Positions 42,831-51,023 of a DNA stretch of 64,000 bases are shown in pieces (position 1 is the first letter of the stretch; every line of letters starts with the position of its first letter). The notes beneath the pieces were generated by a model, which saw only the letters and a program-made list of their open reading frames with translations, did not search any database and was not told the origin of the DNA. This stretch comes from Methanoculleus chikugoensis (GTDB taxonomy: Archaea; Halobacteriota; Methanomicrobia; Methanomicrobiales; Methanoculleaceae): NCBI RefSeq assembly GCF_900095385.1, contig NZ_FMID01000028.1, positions 21,181 through 85,180 of the forward strand, written 5' to 3'. The translations under genes and the position numbers were made by a program.

Positions 42831-42866
42831 TTTTGGGTAAATTAAACCCGATTTACCGATCCAAAA
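42831..42866 (+). promoter_or_regulatory. Extended inverted repeat before the FmdE-like gene
   Basis: Outer arms TTTTGG (42831-42836) and CCAAAA (42861-42866) and inner arms GGTAAAT (42836-42842) and ATTTACC (42851-42857) form a large dyad just upstream of the gene. An A/T box AAATTAAAC lies inside it, so a bound protein would cover the core promoter. Confidence 0.5.
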
Positions 42867-42899
42867 TGTTTACAACCTACCTTGACCATATACATCTCC

Positions 42900-43541
42900 G
42901 TGCAACCGAGACTGAATCATACATGGGAAGATATCGAGGCCCGGCTCGAGTCCAAAGGCTCCCCTCCGGAATTAATCGATAATTTCCACAGATGCATCGA
43001 TTTTCACACCTTCGCGGCCCCCGGGCTCCTGGTCGGGGTCTTTATGGTGGACTACGCCCTGGAACTCCTGGAATCTCCCCCGGGCAAGAAGATCTATGCC
43101 GTCTGTGAGACCACGAAGTGCCTGCCCGACGCCCTGCAGGTGATCGCTCACTGTACGACCGGGAATCACCGCCTCCGGGTGCTCCCGATCGGGAAGTTCG
43201 CTCTCACCGTGAACGGGCCGGCCGATGCCCCGTACGTGAACGGGATCCGGGTCTTCGTCGACGGCGATAAGATTGAGCGGTATCCGACGTTCGCTCTCTG
43301 GTACACCAAGGATCCGCTCTTCGACCCGAGAACCCGGGGTATCGATCTGATCGACGAGGTCATCGATGCGGGACGCGATATGCTCTCCTGTGAGCGTGTG
43401 CGGGTGAAAGTGCCCCAGAAATGGCCGTGGAAGTCCGCGATCTGTTCCATCTGCGGCGAGATGGTTCCCGACAACCTGCTCGTCGACGGTGCCTGTTCCG
43501 ACTGCCGGTCACAGTCCTACTACGAGAAGGTAGCGTACTGA
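42900..43541 (+). CDS. FmdE-family protein with C-terminal zinc finger
   Basis: 213 residues from the GTG at 42900; a TTG at 42882 would add six residues. The FmdE/FwdE domain is seen as 'CIDFHTFAAPGLLVGVFMVDYALELL' and 'VCETTKCLPDALQVIAHCTTGNHRLRV'. It ends in a treble-clef finger, 'CSICGEMVPDNLLVDGACSDC'. In FmdE proteins the first motif is normally 'FHGHxCPG'; here the second His and the Cys are replaced (FHTFAAPG), so metal binding at that site is probably altered. The family is named after formylmethanofuran dehydrogenase subunit E; the role here may be cofactor binding or regulation near fdh. Divergent from fdhAB. Confidence 0.8.
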   Translation: MQPRLNHTWEDIEARLESKGSPPELIDNFHRCIDFHTFAAPGLLVGVFMVDYALELLESPPGKKIYAVCETTKCLPDALQVIAHCTTGNHRLRVLPIGKFALTVNGPADAPYVNGIRVFVDGDKIERYPTFALWYTKDPLFDPRTRGIDLIDEVIDAGRDMLSCERVRVKVPQKWPWKSAICSICGEMVPDNLLVDGACSDCRSQSYYEKVAY

Positions 43542-43599
43542 GGAGCCCCTCTTCCCCCCGCGGGGAGGCATTACATCCTATCGAGATAGAAGACACTGC

Positions 43600-44412
43600 A
43601 TGGAACTCTCTCCGATCGGACTCGTGCATTCCAGTATCCGCTCAAGGAGCGATATGCCGGTCCAGGGCGTCGACGCCGAGATCGAGATCTATCCCCGGTA
43701 CGCCGGGGGACTCTCCGGTATCGAGGAGAACTCGCACCTGATCCTCGTCTGCTGGCTGCACGAGGCCGGCCGGGACGTCCTGAGAGCGGTTCCCCGGAAG
43801 GTCTCGGGCGATCTGCCGGAGAAAGGTGTCTTCTCTCTCCGCTCTCCGGCGCGGCCGAACCCCCTCTCGGTCTCGGTGGTCCGGCTGCGCGGCATACGGG
43901 ACGACCGGTTTCTTCTGCTCGCGAACGTCGACGTGATCGACGAAACACCGGTGATCGATATCAAACCCTACCAGACGGGATGGGACTGCGTCTTCTCCGC
44001 GACCGGCCACGACCGGACGGAGAAGATCCGGAAGATGGGGGCCGGCGAGTACCGGGCGGGTCTTATCCGTGAGGCGGTGAACTATCACGGGGAACTCTGC
44101 TCCGGCGTGGCGGTCGGGGTGCGGCTCGCGGAGGCGGCGATGCGCATCTTCGGGCGCGATCTCGCGTCCCCGCAGATCTCGGTCGCGCCCGGCCCCGACC
44201 CCTGCATCGCCGACGCGCTCATCGGGATCACCGGCGCGAGCCCCGGGAACCGCCGGCTGGGGCGTTCGGGAGGAGATCGGTACGTTCTCTCCTGCTCCGG
44301 GAAGGAGGCGGTCTTCCTCCTCCGGGACGTGCCGGAGAGCGTCGATGCGATCCTTGCGGCCGACGAGGCGTCGCTCTTCGACTGCACCGTTCGTTCCCGG
44401 CCGCAGAAGTAG
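43600..44412 (+). CDS. TrmO/TsaA-type methyltransferase domain fused to FmdE-like domain
   Basis: 270 residues. The N-terminal half (1 to about 135) is a TsaA/TrmO fold: 'MELSPIGLVHSSIRSRSDMPVQG', 'ENSHLILVCWLHEAGRD', 'GVFSLRSPARPNPLSVSVVRLRGI' and 'VIDETPVIDIKPYQTGWD'. TrmO methylates N6 of t6A37 in tRNA using SAM. The C-terminal part (about 150-265), 'IREAVNYHGELCSGVAVGVRLAEAAM', is an FmdE-type domain, with the metal-binding HGxxCxG largely kept. The fusion suggests methyl-transfer or cofactor chemistry in methanogens rather than plain tRNA modification. It lies 58 bases after the FmdE-like gene and 27 before moeA, so probably one operon. Confidence 0.85.
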   Translation: MELSPIGLVHSSIRSRSDMPVQGVDAEIEIYPRYAGGLSGIEENSHLILVCWLHEAGRDVLRAVPRKVSGDLPEKGVFSLRSPARPNPLSVSVVRLRGIRDDRFLLLANVDVIDETPVIDIKPYQTGWDCVFSATGHDRTEKIRKMGAGEYRAGLIREAVNYHGELCSGVAVGVRLAEAAMRIFGRDLASPQISVAPGPDPCIADALIGITGASPGNRRLGRSGGDRYVLSCSGKEAVFLLRDVPESVDAILAADEASLFDCTVRSRPQK

Positions 44413-44439
44413 AGAAACAATGATCCAGGAACCACGAAT

Positions 44440-46239
44440 ATGCCACGCAGATACCTGAACCTTACTCCGCTCTCCGAGGCGCTCGCGATGATGCGGCGGG
44501 AGTTTCTCTCACTGGGCCGCGCCGAGACCGTGCCGCTCGCAGAGGCTGTCGGCAGGGTGACGGCCGAACCCCTCTATGCGAGGTATTCCGTTCCCATGGC
44601 CGATATCGCGAAGTTCGACGGGTACGCGGTGAAGAGCGGCGAGACCCGTGGAGCGCAGGACCAGCGGCCGCTGCCGCTTGCCGGGTATGCCCGCGTCAAC
44701 ACCGGCGAGGTGCTCCCGCGACCGTTCGACGCCGTCGTCATGATCGAGGATACCTGGGACGAGGGCGGCATCCCCCGGATCCGGAAGTCCGCCGCACCCG
44801 GGCAGAACATCCGCCGTACCGGCGAGGATGTCCGGGCGGGGGAACTCGTCCTCCCGAAAGGCCACCGGGTCAGGCCGTTCGATATCGGTGCGCTCGCGAC
44901 TTACGGGATAACCCGGCTCGCCGTCCGGTCGGTCCGGGTCGGGATCGTCCCGACGGGGAGCGACCTCGTGCCGCTCGGTACGGCGCCGGGGCCCGGCCAG
45001 ACGATCGAGACGAACACCCTGATGGCGGAGGCCTACCTCACCGGGATCGGGGCGACCTGCCGCCGGTACGGGATCGTTCCCGACGAACCCGGCCTGATCC
45101 GGGAGGCGGTGGAGACGGCGGTCGCCGAGAACGATCTCGTCATCCTCTCGGCGGGTTCGTCGGCCGGCACCCGCGACTTCTCCCGTGACGTCGTCGAGGA
45201 GCTCGGGGAGATCGTCTTTCATGGGATCGCGGTCCGGCCGGGAAAACCGGTGCTGCTCGCGAACGTCGGCGGCAAGCCGGTTCTCGGGATGCCGGGGTAT
45301 CCCGTCGCCGCCCAGACCGTTCTCCGCGAGGTTGCCGGGAACCTCCTCTCGTGGTGGGGGCTTGAGCCGCTCCCGGGCGAAGAACTGGATGTCCGGCTCT
45401 CGCGACGGCTGGCGTCCGATCTCGGGTTCGACGAGTTCGTCCCGGTCTCGATCGGGCGGGTCGACGGCACCTGCTGGGCGACACCCCATCCCCGGGGCGG
45501 CGGCATCCAGATGGCGGTCGTCCGGGCGAACGGCTACCTCCATATCCCGGCCGCACGGGAGGGTATCGAGGCGGGCGAGGAGGTGCGTGTCCGCCTCACC
45601 GTCCCGCCCGCTTCCCTCGCCCGGACGCTCGTCTGCGTCGGGAGGCGCGACCCCGTCCTCGGCGAACTCGGAAACCGTCTCGCGGAGGCCGGCTACCATC
45701 TCCACTGCTGCAATGCATCGACAGTTGGAGCGGTGCTTGCCCTGCGGGCGAAGACCTGCCACGCGGCAACGGTTGCTCTCCCCGAGACCACATCGGCATG
45801 GAGCGACCAGGTGCTCCGCTACCTGCCCGATGCGCGTCTCCTCCGGGTGCCGGTGGCCCGGACGGAGTTCGGGGTCGCGTCGGCCGATCCTCTTGACGCC
45901 GGGAGCCTTGCGTCGCTCCGGGTCGCGAACCGCCCGAAGAGCGCGGCGGCGCAGTTCCTCCTCGATGCGTGGCTTGACCGGGAGGGTATCGGTGCCGCCC
46001 CTTCCGGCGAACCCGGGGACGTCCGGGTCTGTTCGGCCCTTGAAGCGCGGGAGGCGGGGCTCCGGTTCACGTCGATCGGCTATGAGTCGTGCGACCTGGT
46101 GATACGAGAGGAACTTGCCGCGGACGAGGGCGTCTCCGCTCTCATCGAGGCCGCACGGTCGCCGGGGTTCCGCGCGTACCTCCGGACTATTGGGAGAGAC
46201 CCGGGAGACGGAGACGCGCCCGACGTCTCTTCGGCCTGA
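44440..46239 (+). CDS. moeA: Molybdopterin molybdenumtransferase MoeA fused to PBP-like domain
   Basis: 599 residues. The MoeA part (1 to about 395) has 'ALAMMRREFLSLGRAETVPLAEAVGRV', 'DIAKFDGYAVKSGET', 'GIVPTGSDLVPLG', 'LVILSAGSSAGTRDFSRDVVEELGEIVFHGIAVRPGKPVLLANVGGKPVLGMPGYPVAA'. The C-terminal 200 residues, starting 'TLVCVGRRDPVLGEL', form a periplasmic-binding-protein/LysR-like ligand domain, as in many archaeal MoeA fusions that sense or bind molybdate or tungstate. It inserts the metal into molybdopterin for FdhA and formylmethanofuran dehydrogenase. The last 20 residues are acidic and disordered. Confidence 0.92.
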   Translation: MPRRYLNLTPLSEALAMMRREFLSLGRAETVPLAEAVGRVTAEPLYARYSVPMADIAKFDGYAVKSGETRGAQDQRPLPLAGYARVNTGEVLPRPFDAVVMIEDTWDEGGIPRIRKSAAPGQNIRRTGEDVRAGELVLPKGHRVRPFDIGALATYGITRLAVRSVRVGIVPTGSDLVPLGTAPGPGQTIETNTLMAEAYLTGIGATCRRYGIVPDEPGLIREAVETAVAENDLVILSAGSSAGTRDFSRDVVEELGEIVFHGIAVRPGKPVLLANVGGKPVLGMPGYPVAAQTVLREVAGNLLSWWGLEPLPGEELDVRLSRRLASDLGFDEFVPVSIGRVDGTCWATPHPRGGGIQMAVVRANGYLHIPAAREGIEAGEEVRVRLTVPPASLARTLVCVGRRDPVLGELGNRLAEAGYHLHCCNASTVGAVLALRAKTCHAATVALPETTSAWSDQVLRYLPDARLLRVPVARTEFGVASADPLDAGSLASLRVANRPKSAAAQFLLDAWLDREGIGAAPSGEPGDVRVCSALEAREAGLRFTSIGYESCDLVIREELAADEGVSALIEAARSPGFRAYLRTIGRDPGDGDAPDVSSA

Positions 46240-46290
46240 ACCGCCGCACCTGCTCGAAACGAATAACTCTTTTTGACATGACCACTCCTC

Positions 46291-46689
46291 ATGCGAGTCA
46301 GCGAGCAGACACGGGAGCAGATCATGGCGGTGCTCCGGCGGATGACGGAGGCAATGGGCAGAAAAGATGTCGAGAGCCTGGTAGCGCTCGCAGATCCTGA
46401 CTTCCGGGCTTTCGGCACGGGTGCCGACGAGAAGGCGATCGGGAGGGAGGCCTACCGCCGGCACCTCGAGCGCGGCTTTGCGCAGGCGGAGACGGTCGCG
46501 CTCGACCTCTCCGACGTTCTCATCGGCGCCGAGGGAACGGTCGCCTGGGTGATGGCGGAGATGACCTACAGTTCTGTCGCGGGCGGCGTCCCACGGACCA
46601 TGAACGGGCGGATGACGGCGGTGCTCCGGGGAACCGGCCACGCGTGGGTCTTTGCCCAGATGCACTACTCTCTTCCGGCAGAGGGCTAG
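46291..46689 (+). CDS. NTF2-like (SnoaL/DUF4440-type) protein
   Basis: 132 residues from the ATG at 46291; an in-frame ATG at 46324 is possible. 'AVLRRMTEAMGRKDVESLVALADPDFRAFGTGADEKAIGREAYRRHL' and 'SVAGGVPRTMNGRMTAVLRGTGHAWVFAQMHYSLP' fit the cone-shaped NTF2-like fold. The ligand or activity is unknown. The C-terminal 'FAQMHYSLP' matches the SnoaL/DUF3225-like group. Confidence 0.75.
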   Translation: MRVSEQTREQIMAVLRRMTEAMGRKDVESLVALADPDFRAFGTGADEKAIGREAYRRHLERGFAQAETVALDLSDVLIGAEGTVAWVMAEMTYSSVAGGVPRTMNGRMTAVLRGTGHAWVFAQMHYSLPAEG

Positions 46690-46950
46690 AAGGGCGGTCG
46701 TATCCGGCGTAACTCGTTTTGCTTTGTTGTGGTTCGTTCTGGTTCTTGGGCGCGGCAGGGTTAGCCTGGACCCGATGAGATCGTTTACTCAGCCATTCCG
46801 GTGCAGTGAGTTTGAGCACCAAAGGTGCAAGGTGCGAGGTGCGACGTTCCGATCGGAGGGTCCGAGATGATTGGGTTTCTTGGGTATAAGAGTCTGAACA
46901 CTGCCGGATTTTATTTTAAGCACGCACAGTGATCGGAGCGAGGAAAAATC
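46690..46950. other. Intergenic stretch without recognised gene
   Basis: No conserved reading frame. A short GGTGC-rich direct repeat (AAGGTGCAAGGTGCGAGGTG, about 46824-46843) and an A/T-rich segment around 46,905-46,920 are the only visible structure. Confidence 0.4.
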
Positions 46951-46951
46951 C

Positions 46952-47046
46952 CCATGCAGTGGACCGTGGGAGTATCGCCATGGGGGTGGGGCTGACGGGG
47001 AGGGGGGAGCATCCCCCCTCCCCTGTCTCCCCCCTCATAAGGCTAT
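46952..47046. repeat. Intergenic hairpin repeat, family 2, copy A
   Basis: Starts TGCAGTGGACCGTGGG and contains GGGGGTGGGG, followed by a perfect 12-bp hairpin GGGGAGGGGGGA-GCA-TCCCCCCTCCCC. Related copies lie at 60296-60398 and from 63936 to the window end. Confidence 0.75.
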
Positions 47047-47052
47047 ATCTGT

Positions 47053-47119
47053 AGCCCCCCACCGCCCGCGCTTCGCGCTCCTCCCGCCCCCCTTGGGGGG
47101 CGGGCAGTGCGTGGCGATA
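47053..47119. repeat. Intergenic hairpin repeat, family 1, copy B
   Basis: Second copy of the 37395-37460 element. Its central stem is CCCGCCCCCC-TT-GGGGGGCGGG (10-bp arms). It differs in sequence from copy A (centre CGGGAG), yet pairing is kept. The rest of 47120-47311 shows no gene that I trust. Confidence 0.8.
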
Positions 47120-47311
47120 TGCGACTGGCCGAAGGTGCGAAGTGTGCAGTTCTCACGAAATCCGTGCCGGGTGCCGCCAAAAAACGGATCAGGATATGGC
47201 TGGGAGCCCTTGAGCCGGGCAACGCGGTGGAAATGGCAGAGCAGGTTCTGCCGTTTGGTTCAGCCGCCACACACATGCTGCAAAAAGCGTTCGGGTTTTC
47301 CTCTCTCCACC

Positions 47312-48163
47312 TCATGCCTCGGATTCAAAGAAGAGAATCACCCTCCCCGTGCCGTCGATGACCGCGAGGGTGTCCCCGACGATCCGGTAGCCCGCCGCCG
47401 ACCGGAGGAGGTCGAGGTAGGCCTTCTCCTGCTCCATGACGCCGGCGGGCTCGGTGCAGGAGGCTTTCGTCGCGATGACCCGCTCCACGCTAAGCCCCGT
47501 CTCGTTGACCCGGTAGGGGGCCGAGTAGGCGTTGCACCCGGCCGACCCCGAGAGGGTGCCGTCGCTGTCGAAGACCAGGATGATATCGGTGCCGGGAACC
47601 GGCGATGCGACGGTGCTGCCGCTGCCGTTGGTGTAGTGCGTGAGGTGCCATTCGGTCGCAAGCAGCGGCGCGCTCTCGGGCTGCTCTGCCCGCGCAAAGG
47701 CGAGCAGCTCTCGGCCGGACGGCCCGGTGATCGTCAGCCGGTCGTCCTCGACCCGGTAGGAGGCGGCCGCCACGAGGAGTTCCCGGTAGCGGTTCTCCTG
47801 CTGCACGAGTTCCTGCTCATTCGCGGGGTAGGCCGCGGTGGCGACGACCGGTTCCACCGCGATGGTGGAGCCGTTGATCCGGTAGGAGGCGGAGTAGAGG
47901 TTGCACCCGGCGGACCCCGTGAGCGTTCCGCTCTCGCCGAAGACGATGAGCGGCGCCTCCCCGTGCAGGGGCGCGACGACGGAGCCGTTATCGGCGCGGA
48001 ACTCGACCAGGTTCCATGCCGTCCCGCTAAGCGGTTCGGCGATGCGGCCGCTCTCATCGGGGGACGTGTCCGCACCGCCGGTCCAGACGACCGAGACGAT
48101 GCACGCCGCCACGACGATCAGGAATGCCGTCTTTGCGAGTATGTTCTGTCCCTCTCGTCCCAT
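47312..48163 (-). CDS. Membrane-anchored protein with two META domains
   Basis: 283 residues. An N-terminal hydrophobic helix (about 9-28, 'AKTAFLIVVAACIVSVVW') lacks the lipobox Cys found in the paralogue upstream. Two META/HslJ-type domains follow: about 45-155, 'LSGTAWNLVEFRADNGS...GSAGCNLYSASY', and about 165-280, 'LLATEWHLTHYTNGSG...GSAGCNAYSAPY'. The second domain keeps both conserved Cys (SAGCN and 'SCTEPAGVMEQE'). The first has lost the second one ('AAYPANEQELVQQE'). META domains occur in heat-inducible and secreted proteins (HslJ, META1); function unclear. Confidence 0.85.
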   Translation of the reverse strand: MGREGQNILAKTAFLIVVAACIVSVVWTGGADTSPDESGRIAEPLSGTAWNLVEFRADNGSVVAPLHGEAPLIVFGESGTLTGSAGCNLYSASYRINGSTIAVEPVVATAAYPANEQELVQQENRYRELLVAAASYRVEDDRLTITGPSGRELLAFARAEQPESAPLLATEWHLTHYTNGSGSTVASPVPGTDIILVFDSDGTLSGSAGCNAYSAPYRVNETGLSVERVIATKASCTEPAGVMEQEKAYLDLLRSAAGYRIVGDTLAVIDGTGRVILFFESEA

Positions 48164-48383
48164 CTCTCTCGGGTAGGCATGGGAGGCGAGAGAAGAAATA
48201 ATAACCCATTTCCATCAAAATCCTCTCGATTCTCCTCTTCCCCGGGATCGGATGCGTCCTGGACCGATCCGGACTCTCCATCCGGAGAGCGCTTAGAAGA
48301 GATAGACGGCCGTTCCGGAGGAGTAAAATAGGTAAAATCGGGCAGGGGACCGTTCGGCCCCTGTCCCGGAGACGGGGTAGGGA

Positions 48384-49958
48384 TCAGGCCCGGCCCGCGC
48401 TGTATGAGAGGAGGGTCGCTCCTCCCTCATCGAGGAGATCGAGACGGTTCCCGTCGATCCGGTAGCCTGCAACCGACTCGAGGAGGTTGAGGTACCGGTT
48501 CTCCTGCTCCATGACGCCTTCCGGCTCGCCGCAGTACATCTTCGTGCTGATCGGCGGTTCAATGCTGAGTTCAGCGCCGTCGATCCGGTAGCCGGCTCCG
48601 TAGGAGTTGCACCCGGCGTTCCCGCCGACGTTCCCATCGGAGAAGACCGCCGTGATCGTGGTCCCGGCGATCACCGAGGAGACCGTTTCTCCACCGGGGC
48701 TGCTGAAGGACTCAAGCGTCCACTCCGTCCCGGCGAGCGGTGCCGGCTGGACCTCCTCGGCCTGCACGAAGAAGAGGAGGTCGTTTCCCTCCGCGTCCGT
48801 GAGGACCAGGCGGTCGCCTTCCGTCCGGTAGGAAGAGACGTTCGCGAGGTGGCTCATGAACGCTCCCTCCTGCTCCATGACCCCCGGCGTCTCGCAGTAC
48901 ATCAGGGTGCTGTAGAGCGAGGAGACCGAGAGGGTCGTGTCGTCGAGGGTGTACCGGCCGCCGTAGTGGTTGCACCCGGCGTTGCCGGTGACGTTCCCGT
49001 CGGCTGCGAAGTTCGCGGTGACCGTTGCCCCCGCAATCACCGAGGAGATTGCGTCCCCTCCGGTGCTGTAGGAATCAAGCACCCAGTCCGTCCCGACGAG
49101 CGGGAGGTCGGACTTCGGGACGGCCTTCTCGAAGACCAGGAGGTCGGCGCCCTCGCTGTCGGCGAGGATCAGCCGGTCGTTCTCAATCCGGTAGGAGGCG
49201 ACGTCGGTCAGGAGCGCAAGGTATCGGTCCTCCTGCTCCATGAGGCCTTCCGGCTCGTTGCAGTACATCTCGGTCCTTATGGCCGGCTCGATGGTGAGGG
49301 TTGCGCCGTCCACGGTGTAGTCCGCGCTGTAGTGATTGCACCCGGCCGATCCGCCGAGGCTGCCCTCTGCGCTGAAGGTCACCGTCACGCTCGTGCCGTC
49401 AAGGACCGGCGTTTGGGTGCCGTTCTCCCCGGCGAGGCTCACAAGCGTCCACCAGGTGTTTCCCGCGAGCCCCGTGGGCGCGTCTTCCTCGACGAAGATG
49501 AGCGTCGTCGCTCCGGCAGCGTCGGTGATGATGAGCCGGTCGTTCTCGATCCGGCATCCTGCCGCCGAGCCGAGGAGGTCAGTGAACCGTGCTTCCTGCT
49601 CCATGATGCCTTCGGGCTCCGTGCAGAGTTTCAGCGTCTGGACGAGCGAGGAGATTGAGAGAGTTGTTCCGTCAATCTGGTAGTCGCCGCCGTAGTAGTT
49701 GCACCCGGCCGAGCCGGTGACCTTGCCGTCAGTGCTGAAGGCCGCCGTGACCTCCGTTCCCGGCAGAACCGGGACGAGCGTGCCGTTCTCGTCGAGGTAC
49801 GAATCGAGCGTCCAGGAGGTTCCGGCAAGCCCGACGACCGCTCCCGGCGTCGACGTGCCCCCTGTGCACCCCGCGACGACGATGCACGCCACAAAGATGA
49901 CGAAGAGCGATGCCGCCGTTAGGATGAAGTTCCTGTTCCTTTGTCTGTTCGGTGCCAT
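48384..49958 (-). CDS. Lipoprotein with four tandem META domains
   Basis: 524 residues. An N-terminal signal with lipobox-like 'VVAGCTGG' ends near residue 31. Four META/HslJ domains of about 120 residues each follow, all with the block 'G(S/N)AGCNxY' and the block 'C(T/N/E/G)EPEG(V/I/L)MEQE'. The second and fourth domains are most similar. The paired Cys in each unit could form a disulfide outside the cell. The protein is probably lipid-anchored on the outer face. The gene is a paralogue of the following two-domain gene, 220 bases downstream. Repeat number has clearly changed by internal duplication. Confidence 0.88.
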   Translation of the reverse strand: MAPNRQRNRNFILTAASLFVIFVACIVVAGCTGGTSTPGAVVGLAGTSWTLDSYLDENGTLVPVLPGTEVTAAFSTDGKVTGSAGCNYYGGDYQIDGTTLSISSLVQTLKLCTEPEGIMEQEARFTDLLGSAAGCRIENDRLIITDAAGATTLIFVEEDAPTGLAGNTWWTLVSLAGENGTQTPVLDGTSVTVTFSAEGSLGGSAGCNHYSADYTVDGATLTIEPAIRTEMYCNEPEGLMEQEDRYLALLTDVASYRIENDRLILADSEGADLLVFEKAVPKSDLPLVGTDWVLDSYSTGGDAISSVIAGATVTANFAADGNVTGNAGCNHYGGRYTLDDTTLSVSSLYSTLMYCETPGVMEQEGAFMSHLANVSSYRTEGDRLVLTDAEGNDLLFFVQAEEVQPAPLAGTEWTLESFSSPGGETVSSVIAGTTITAVFSDGNVGGNAGCNSYGAGYRIDGAELSIEPPISTKMYCGEPEGVMEQENRYLNLLESVAGYRIDGNRLDLLDEGGATLLSYSAGRA

Positions 49959-50213
49959 ACACCTGCATATGAGCGGGAATGAGTGATAAATGAATGGTAA
50001 GTTACGAAAAATTTCGGACTTATCCGTGGTCTGTTTTCTGATCCCGACGATTATAACGACTATCCGGATCCCATTGCACTATGGCGCCGGAAGGCGAGGG
50101 ACGGGATCTCGCTCCGGTTTCGGGGCGTCGCGGCATCGTTCGCCGGGTATCTTGCGGCATATGCAAGGGTTTTATCCGGGGGCGTCCCATACCGGATGCG
50201 GGGAAAGAATGCT
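49959..50213 (+). promoter_or_regulatory. Promoter region of the phosphoglycerate mutase gene
   Basis: No gene. GGGTTTTATCCGG at about 50168-50180 is a TATA-like box 34-46 bases ahead of the ATG at 50214. A second A/T-rich patch (GATTATAACGAC, about 50048-50060) lies further upstream. Confidence 0.4.
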
Positions 50214-50960
50214 ATGGCAACGTTGATCCTGCTAAGGCACGGCGAGAGCGCCTGGAACAGGGAGAACCGGTTCACGGGCTGGACCGATGTCGACCTCTCG
50301 CCACAGGGTATACAGGAGGCCCATAAGGCGGCGGAACTCCTCAGGGACGGCGGGTATACGTTCAGCGTCGCCTACACCTCCGTCCTGAAGCGGGCGATCC
50401 GGACGCTCTGGATCGTCATGGACGACCTTGACCTCATGTACATTCCCGTGCACCGGTCGTGGCGGCTGAACGAGAAGAGCTACGGCGCCCTGCAGGGTTT
50501 AAATAAAACGGAGACCGCGGAGAAGTATGGTGCGGATCAGGTGCATCTCTGGCGCCGGGCATACGACGTCCGGCCGCCGCCGCTCGCGTGGGACGATCGC
50601 CGGCACCCGCGGTTCGACCCTCGCTATGCGGATCTCGACCCGGAGACCCTCCCTGCAACCGAGTCCCTGCACGACACGCTCAAGCGGGTGCTCCCCTGCT
50701 GGGAGAACCATATCACCCGGGACCTTATGGCGGGCAAACCCGTCCTGGTCGCCGCCCACGGGAACAGCCTCCGGGCCCTGATCAAGCACCTGGATGGGGT
50801 TCCCGACGACGAGATCGCGGCCCTCAACATCCCCACCGGCTATCCCCTCGTCTACGAACTGGATAAGGGCCTGCAGGCCGTCCGGCGCTACTACCTTGGC
50901 GACCCGGAGGAGGTTGCGGCGGCCGCCCGGGGCGTGGCCCGGCAGGCCAGGCCGGGATAG
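50214..50960 (+). CDS. gpmA: 2,3-bisphosphoglycerate-dependent phosphoglycerate mutase
   Basis: 248 residues from the ATG at 50214 ([15 protein letters not shown]); an ATG at 50196 would add six residues. The phospho-His motif is '[10 protein letters not shown]' (His9), followed by '[14 protein letters not shown]', '[12 protein letters not shown]', '[19 protein letters not shown]' and the second catalytic His in '[13 protein letters not shown]'. This is the bacterial dPGM, interconverting 3- and 2-phosphoglycerate. Archaea usually use the unrelated cofactor-independent enzyme, so lateral origin is likely. First of four glycolytic genes in one direction. Confidence 0.93.
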   Translation: MATLILLRHGESAWNRENRFTGWTDVDLSPQGIQEAHKAAELLRDGGYTFSVAYTSVLKRAIRTLWIVMDDLDLMYIPVHRSWRLNEKSYGALQGLNKTETAEKYGADQVHLWRRAYDVRPPPLAWDDRRHPRFDPRYADLDPETLPATESLHDTLKRVLPCWENHITRDLMAGKPVLVAAHGNSLRALIKHLDGVPDDEIAALNIPTGYPLVYELDKGLQAVRRYYLGDPEEVAAAARGVARQARPG

Positions 50961-50970
50961 CCGCCGGCAA

Positions 50971-50985
50971 AGATCATATATACCA
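50971..50985 (+). promoter_or_regulatory. TATA box for gap
   Basis: AGATCATATATACCA about 40-50 bases before the gap start is a strong TATA element. GGGGGAAG before the ATG at 51024 is the ribosome-binding site. gap can thus be transcribed independently of gpmA. Confidence 0.6.
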
Positions 50986-51023
50986 TCCCGCAGAGGGCCA
51001 CCCATCTGACAGGGGGAAGTGTC

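Noticed and set aside
47107..47361. 84-aa plus-strand ORF
   Set aside because: It starts inside the family 1 repeat, overlaps the 3' end of the META gene, and has no recognisable relatives.
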